7,840 bases of DNA from Bacteroidetes bacterium UBA6183 (GTDB taxonomy: Bacteria; Bacteroidota; Bacteroidia; UKL13-3): assembly GCA_002422865.1 (NCBI GenBank), contig DITN01000038.1, forward strand, positions 4,664-12,503, given 5' to 3'. The notes beneath the pieces were generated by a model that had not been told where the DNA came from, did no database searches, and was given only the letters and a program-made list of their open reading frames with translations. The position numbers and the translations under genes were made by a program. Every line of letters begins with the position of its first letter. The first letter of the stretch is position 1. Positions 6,049 through 7,840 of this stretch are shown here, piece by piece.

Positions 6049-6070
6049 AATCACTCAATCTAACATAAAC

Positions 6071-6664
6071 ATGAAAAAAGGAACAATTATTCTTTTAGGT
6101 GTAGCAGCTTTGTTTTTGCTACTTATTTTTAACGGTTGTGGCAGTTACAACAACATGGTAACCAAACAAGAAGCCACTTCATCTGCGTGGGCACAAGTTG
6201 AAAACGTGTACCAAAGACGTTTAGATTTGATTCCGAACTTGGTAAACACTGTTAAAGGCGTAGCGAATTTCGAGCAAAAAACATTAACAGACGTAATTAA
6301 TGCCCGTGCTAGCGCATCATCAATTAAGGTTGATGCTAGTAAATTATCTCCAGATCAAATTCAAAAATTCCAATCTTCGCAGGGTGAATTAAGTCAGGCA
6401 TTAGGCCGTTTAATGGTTGTTGCCGAGCAATACCCGCAACTAAAAGCCACCCAGAACTTTCTAGAGTTACAAAGTCAGTTAGAAGGTACAGAAAACCGCA
6501 TAGCTGTAGAGCGTCAGAAGTTTAACGAAATTGTAAAAGACTACAATACATACATCCGTAAATTCCCTCAGGTAATTTACAGTGGCATGTTTGGCTTCGA
6601 TAAAAAAGGTTATTTTGAAGCTGATAAAGGTGCAGAAAAAGCGCCAACTGTAAACTTCGAATAA
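6071..6664 (+). CDS. lemA: LemA family membrane-anchored helical protein
   Basis: This is a full-length 197-residue LemA protein. It starts MKKGTIILLG with one hydrophobic segment (about 5-20) followed by N21-G22-C23-G24-S25; the helix is a membrane anchor, and C23 might be lipidated although the lipobox is poor. The rest is a helical bundle with the family signatures SSAWAQVENVYQRR (37-50), LDLIPNLVNTVKG (51-63), YPQLKATQNFLELQSQLEGT (121-140) and ENRIAVERQKFNE (141-153), ending in the FPQVIYSGMFGF block (165-176). LemA function is not settled; the bundle probably faces the periplasm. ATG 6071 is chosen because upstream codons back to 6008 would put 21 polar residues before the anchor. It heads a cluster with two TPM-domain genes, a pairing I recall as recurrent in Bacteroidota, which suggests an envelope quality-control or assembly role (inference). 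Confidence 0.93.
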   Translation: MKKGTIILLGVAALFLLLIFNGCGSYNNMVTKQEATSSAWAQVENVYQRRLDLIPNLVNTVKGVANFEQKTLTDVINARASASSIKVDASKLSPDQIQKFQSSQGELSQALGRLMVVAEQYPQLKATQNFLELQSQLEGTENRIAVERQKFNEIVKDYNTYIRKFPQVIYSGMFGFDKKGYFEADKGAEKAPTVNFE

Positions 6665-6681
6665 CCTACCACATTTAGCTT

Positions 6682-6724
6682 AGCCACAGGCGGTACAGAT
6701 GATAAATTTGTATGGTCTGTGGCT
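6682..6724 (+). promoter_or_regulatory. Long hairpin between lemA and the first TPM gene
   Basis: The arms AGCCACAG (6682-6689) and CTGTGGCT (6717-6724) pair perfectly. Pairing continues inward through 6690-6700 with 6706-6716, using four G-U pairs and one G-G mismatch, around a five-base loop (6701-6705). That is 18 pairs of 19 positions. The sequence TTCATTTTATA follows, a broken T-rich tract. It may be a leaky terminator or attenuator that lowers expression of the TPM genes relative to lemA, or an mRNA-stabilising structure. The fold was made by eye. Confidence 0.6.
6703..6710 (+). promoter_or_regulatory. Possible internal -7 promoter element within the hairpin
   Basis: TAAATTTG matches TAnnTTTG exactly and ends 36 bases before the ATG at 6747. 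It covers part of the loop and the descending arm of the hairpin. No TTG -33 box lies at 17-23 bases. If used, it would give the TPM genes a start independent of lemA. Confidence 0.35.
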
Positions 6725-6746
6725 TTCATTTTATATACTTAAGTTT

Positions 6747-7199
6747 ATGTCAAAGACCTTTTTTACAACCCACGAACAAGACCAAATTATTGAGTCTATT
6801 AGATTGGCAGAATTAAACACCAGCGGTGAAATTCGTTTGCACATTGAAGCCAATTGCGAAGGCGATGCGTATGAGCGAGCCAAAATAGTTTTTGAAGAAT
6901 TGGGGATGCATGCCACCGAGCAAAAAAATGGGGTTTTGTTTTACCTAGCTTACACCGACCATAAATTTGCCATTTTGGGTGATAAAGGTATACACGAAAA
7001 GGTGTCTCAACAGTTTTGGGATGCAGAAAAGGAGTTACAACTGTCTTATTTTAAACAGCAAAAATTTGCAGAAGGTTTATGCTTGGCCATTGCCCAAGCT
7101 GGCGAAAAGTTAAAACAACATTTCCCTTACCAAAGTAACGATACCAACGAATTAAGTAACGATATTTCTTTTGGAAGCGAAGGAGGAAAACATGAATAA
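6747..7199 (+). CDS. TPM-domain protein, short form without signal peptide
   Basis: This 150-residue protein is almost entirely one TPM domain (TLP18.3/Psb32/MOLO-1 fold). Recognisable blocks are an N-terminal helix FFTTHEQDQIIESIRLAE (5-22), the strand TSGEIRLHIEANCEGD (25-40), a helix with AYERAKIVFEELGM (41-54), and the core QKNGVLFYLAYTDHKFAILG (59-78) with DKGIHEKVSQQFWD after it. There is no signal peptide or membrane segment, so it is predicted to be cytoplasmic, unlike the TPM protein encoded next. The tail (about 127-150) is polar and carries an in-frame S-N-D repeat from an 11-base direct repeat (7133-7143 and 7154-7164). ATG 6747 is preferred; the longer frame from 6699 would translate the hairpin. 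It overlaps the next gene by 8 bases. The biochemical role is unknown; a partner of LemA is plausible by context only. Confidence 0.9.
   Translation: MSKTFFTTHEQDQIIESIRLAELNTSGEIRLHIEANCEGDAYERAKIVFEELGMHATEQKNGVLFYLAYTDHKFAILGDKGIHEKVSQQFWDAEKELQLSYFKQQKFAEGLCLAIAQAGEKLKQHFPYQSNDTNELSNDISFGSEGGKHE
7181..7186 (+). promoter_or_regulatory. Strong Shine-Dalgarno for the second TPM gene
   Basis: AGGAGG stands five bases before ATG 7192. It is the only strong Shine-Dalgarno I see in the window, and it fixes the start of the second TPM gene within the end of the first. It is also read as codons of the first protein's C-terminus (E-G-G-K). Confidence 0.75.
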
Positions 7200-7840
7200 C
7201 CTAAGTCATAAATTTAGAGGTGCAGCTTTTAGGTTATTTGTTGTATTTACCCTATTTACAATAACAACCTTATCAGCATTCGCAAAAGATATTCCGGCAA
7301 AATCAAACCGATTGGTAAAAGATTACACCAACACTTTAAGTGCCTCTGAAGTGAGTGCGTTAGAAACAAAACTCCGCAGCTATTACGATTCCACATCAAC
7401 CCAAATTGCTGTGGTTATTGAAAACAGCTTGGAGGGAGACGACCTATTTGATTATTGCCAGCGATTAGCAGAAGGCTGGGGTATTGGTGAAAAAGGCAAA
7501 AACAATGGAGTTCTTCTATATGTAGCTATTAGCGACCGTAAAGCACGCATTCATACCGGTTATGGCATGGAGGCTACCATTACAGATGCTATGAGCACGC
7601 GTATCAGAACACAACAAATGAATCCAGCTTTTAAAGCGGGTAATTATTATCAAGGATTGGATGATGCAACCACAACCTTGATGCGTGCCGCAGCAGGTGA
7701 ATTTGTTAATGATAAAGAAGAGAGTCAATCAGAAAAAAGACCTTCAGCTGTTGTCATTATTATAATCATTATTATAATTATCGTGCTCTTTAGTCGTGGT
7801 GGTGGCGGAAAAGGAAACCGCAGCCGTGGTGGTTTTGGCG
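7192..7840 (+). CDS. Exported, membrane-anchored TPM-domain protein (YgcG-like), 3'-truncated
   Basis: The frame stays open for 216 codons to the window edge. It begins with an n-region MNNLSHKFRGAAFR, a hydrophobic core LFVVFTLFTITTLSAF (15-30) and a likely signal peptidase I site after AFA-K (29-32). A TPM domain follows (about 40-170): LVKDYTNTLSASEVSALE (41-58), TQIAVVIENSLEGDD (70-84), a helix AEGWGIGEKGKNNGVLLY (93-110) and RKARIHTGYGMEATITD (116-132). After a charged linker comes a membrane helix, VV, nine consecutive isoleucines, then VLF (187-200), and a Gly/Arg-rich tail that continues past the edge. This matches the YgcG layout: the TPM domain outside the membrane and a Gly-rich end. 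The gene overlaps the preceding TPM gene by 8 bases and has its own Shine-Dalgarno. I expect only a few dozen residues to be missing. The role is unknown. Confidence 0.9.
   Translation, partial: MNNLSHKFRGAAFRLFVVFTLFTITTLSAFAKDIPAKSNRLVKDYTNTLSASEVSALETKLRSYYDSTSTQIAVVIENSLEGDDLFDYCQRLAEGWGIGEKGKNNGVLLYVAISDRKARIHTGYGMEATITDAMSTRIRTQQMNPAFKAGNYYQGLDDATTTLMRAAAGEFVNDKEESQSEKRPSAVVIIIIIIIIIVLFSRGGGGKGNRSRGGFG

Noticed and set aside
6008..6070. GTG-type upstream start at about 6008 for lemA
   Set aside because: It would place 21 polar residues before the membrane anchor; ATG 6071 gives the normal LemA N-terminus.
6699..6746. Upstream start at 6699 for the first TPM gene, giving a hydrophobic N-terminus
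   Set aside because: The apparent hydrophobic leader is translation of the hairpin and its T-rich flank; the TPM domain starts normally from ATG 6747. This matters because the longer form could be mistaken for a signal peptide.
6731..6916. Open frame of 61 codons on the minus strand
   Set aside because: Antisense shadow of the first TPM gene.
7516..7728. Open frame of 70 codons on the minus strand
   Set aside because: Antisense shadow of the second TPM gene.
1..7840. CRISPR array, tRNA, rRNA, riboswitch, insertion sequence, toxin-antitoxin or phage genes
   Set aside because: No regularly spaced repeats, no tRNA-like cloverleaf or conserved RNA motif, and no transposase or integrase-like frame was seen.

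Overview
The window looks like chromosomal DNA of a member of the Bacteroidota. It is AT-rich and its genes are packed on both strands. Most starts lack a Shine-Dalgarno sequence, and several genes are preceded by the TAnnTTTG -7 element typical of that phylum. The gene families also fit: a DUF2805/DUF2256 pair, a GT9 glycosyltransferase with a cysteine-rich N-terminus, a YCF48-like secreted protein and a LemA/TPM cluster. I cannot place it below phylum. No rRNA, tRNA, CRISPR array, insertion sequence or phage gene was seen, and no gene-free stretch exceeds 150 bases.

Region 1 (1-364, + strand) holds the end of a DUF2805 (TIGR03643-type) gene and a tiny four-cysteine DUF2256 gene that overlaps its stop codon. 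Region 2 (402-938, - strand) is a complete hypoxanthine phosphoribosyltransferase gene. It diverges from region 3 (978-2999, + strand), a two-gene unit of a zinc-ribbon SAM methyltransferase and a GT4-like glycosyltransferase, probably for surface-glycan synthesis or modification. An imperfect long inverted repeat (3010-3098) lies between that unit and the converging lipoprotein gene.

Region 4 (3108-4787) is a divergent pair: an unrecognised small lipoprotein (-) and a secreted Asp-box/YCF48-like protein (+). Their starts are only 21 bases apart, so each predicted promoter lies in the other's signal-peptide codons. Region 5 (4849-5922, - strand) is a GT9 (heptosyltransferase-like) enzyme with cysteine clusters at both ends. 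Region 6 (6071-7840, + strand) is lemA followed by two TPM-domain genes. The first TPM protein is small and apparently cytoplasmic. The second is exported, membrane-anchored and cut by the window edge. A 19-pair hairpin with one mismatch, which also contains a promoter-like octamer, separates lemA from the first TPM gene. A strong Shine-Dalgarno sits in the overlap of the two TPM genes.

The gene set is mostly housekeeping and cell-envelope. The least understood parts are the DUF2805/DUF2256 pair, the lemA-TPM-TPM cluster with its hairpin, and the interlocked lipoprotein/YCF48-like pair. Nothing here establishes a new defence or mobile system. All family calls come from reading motifs and remembered family features; no database search was run.
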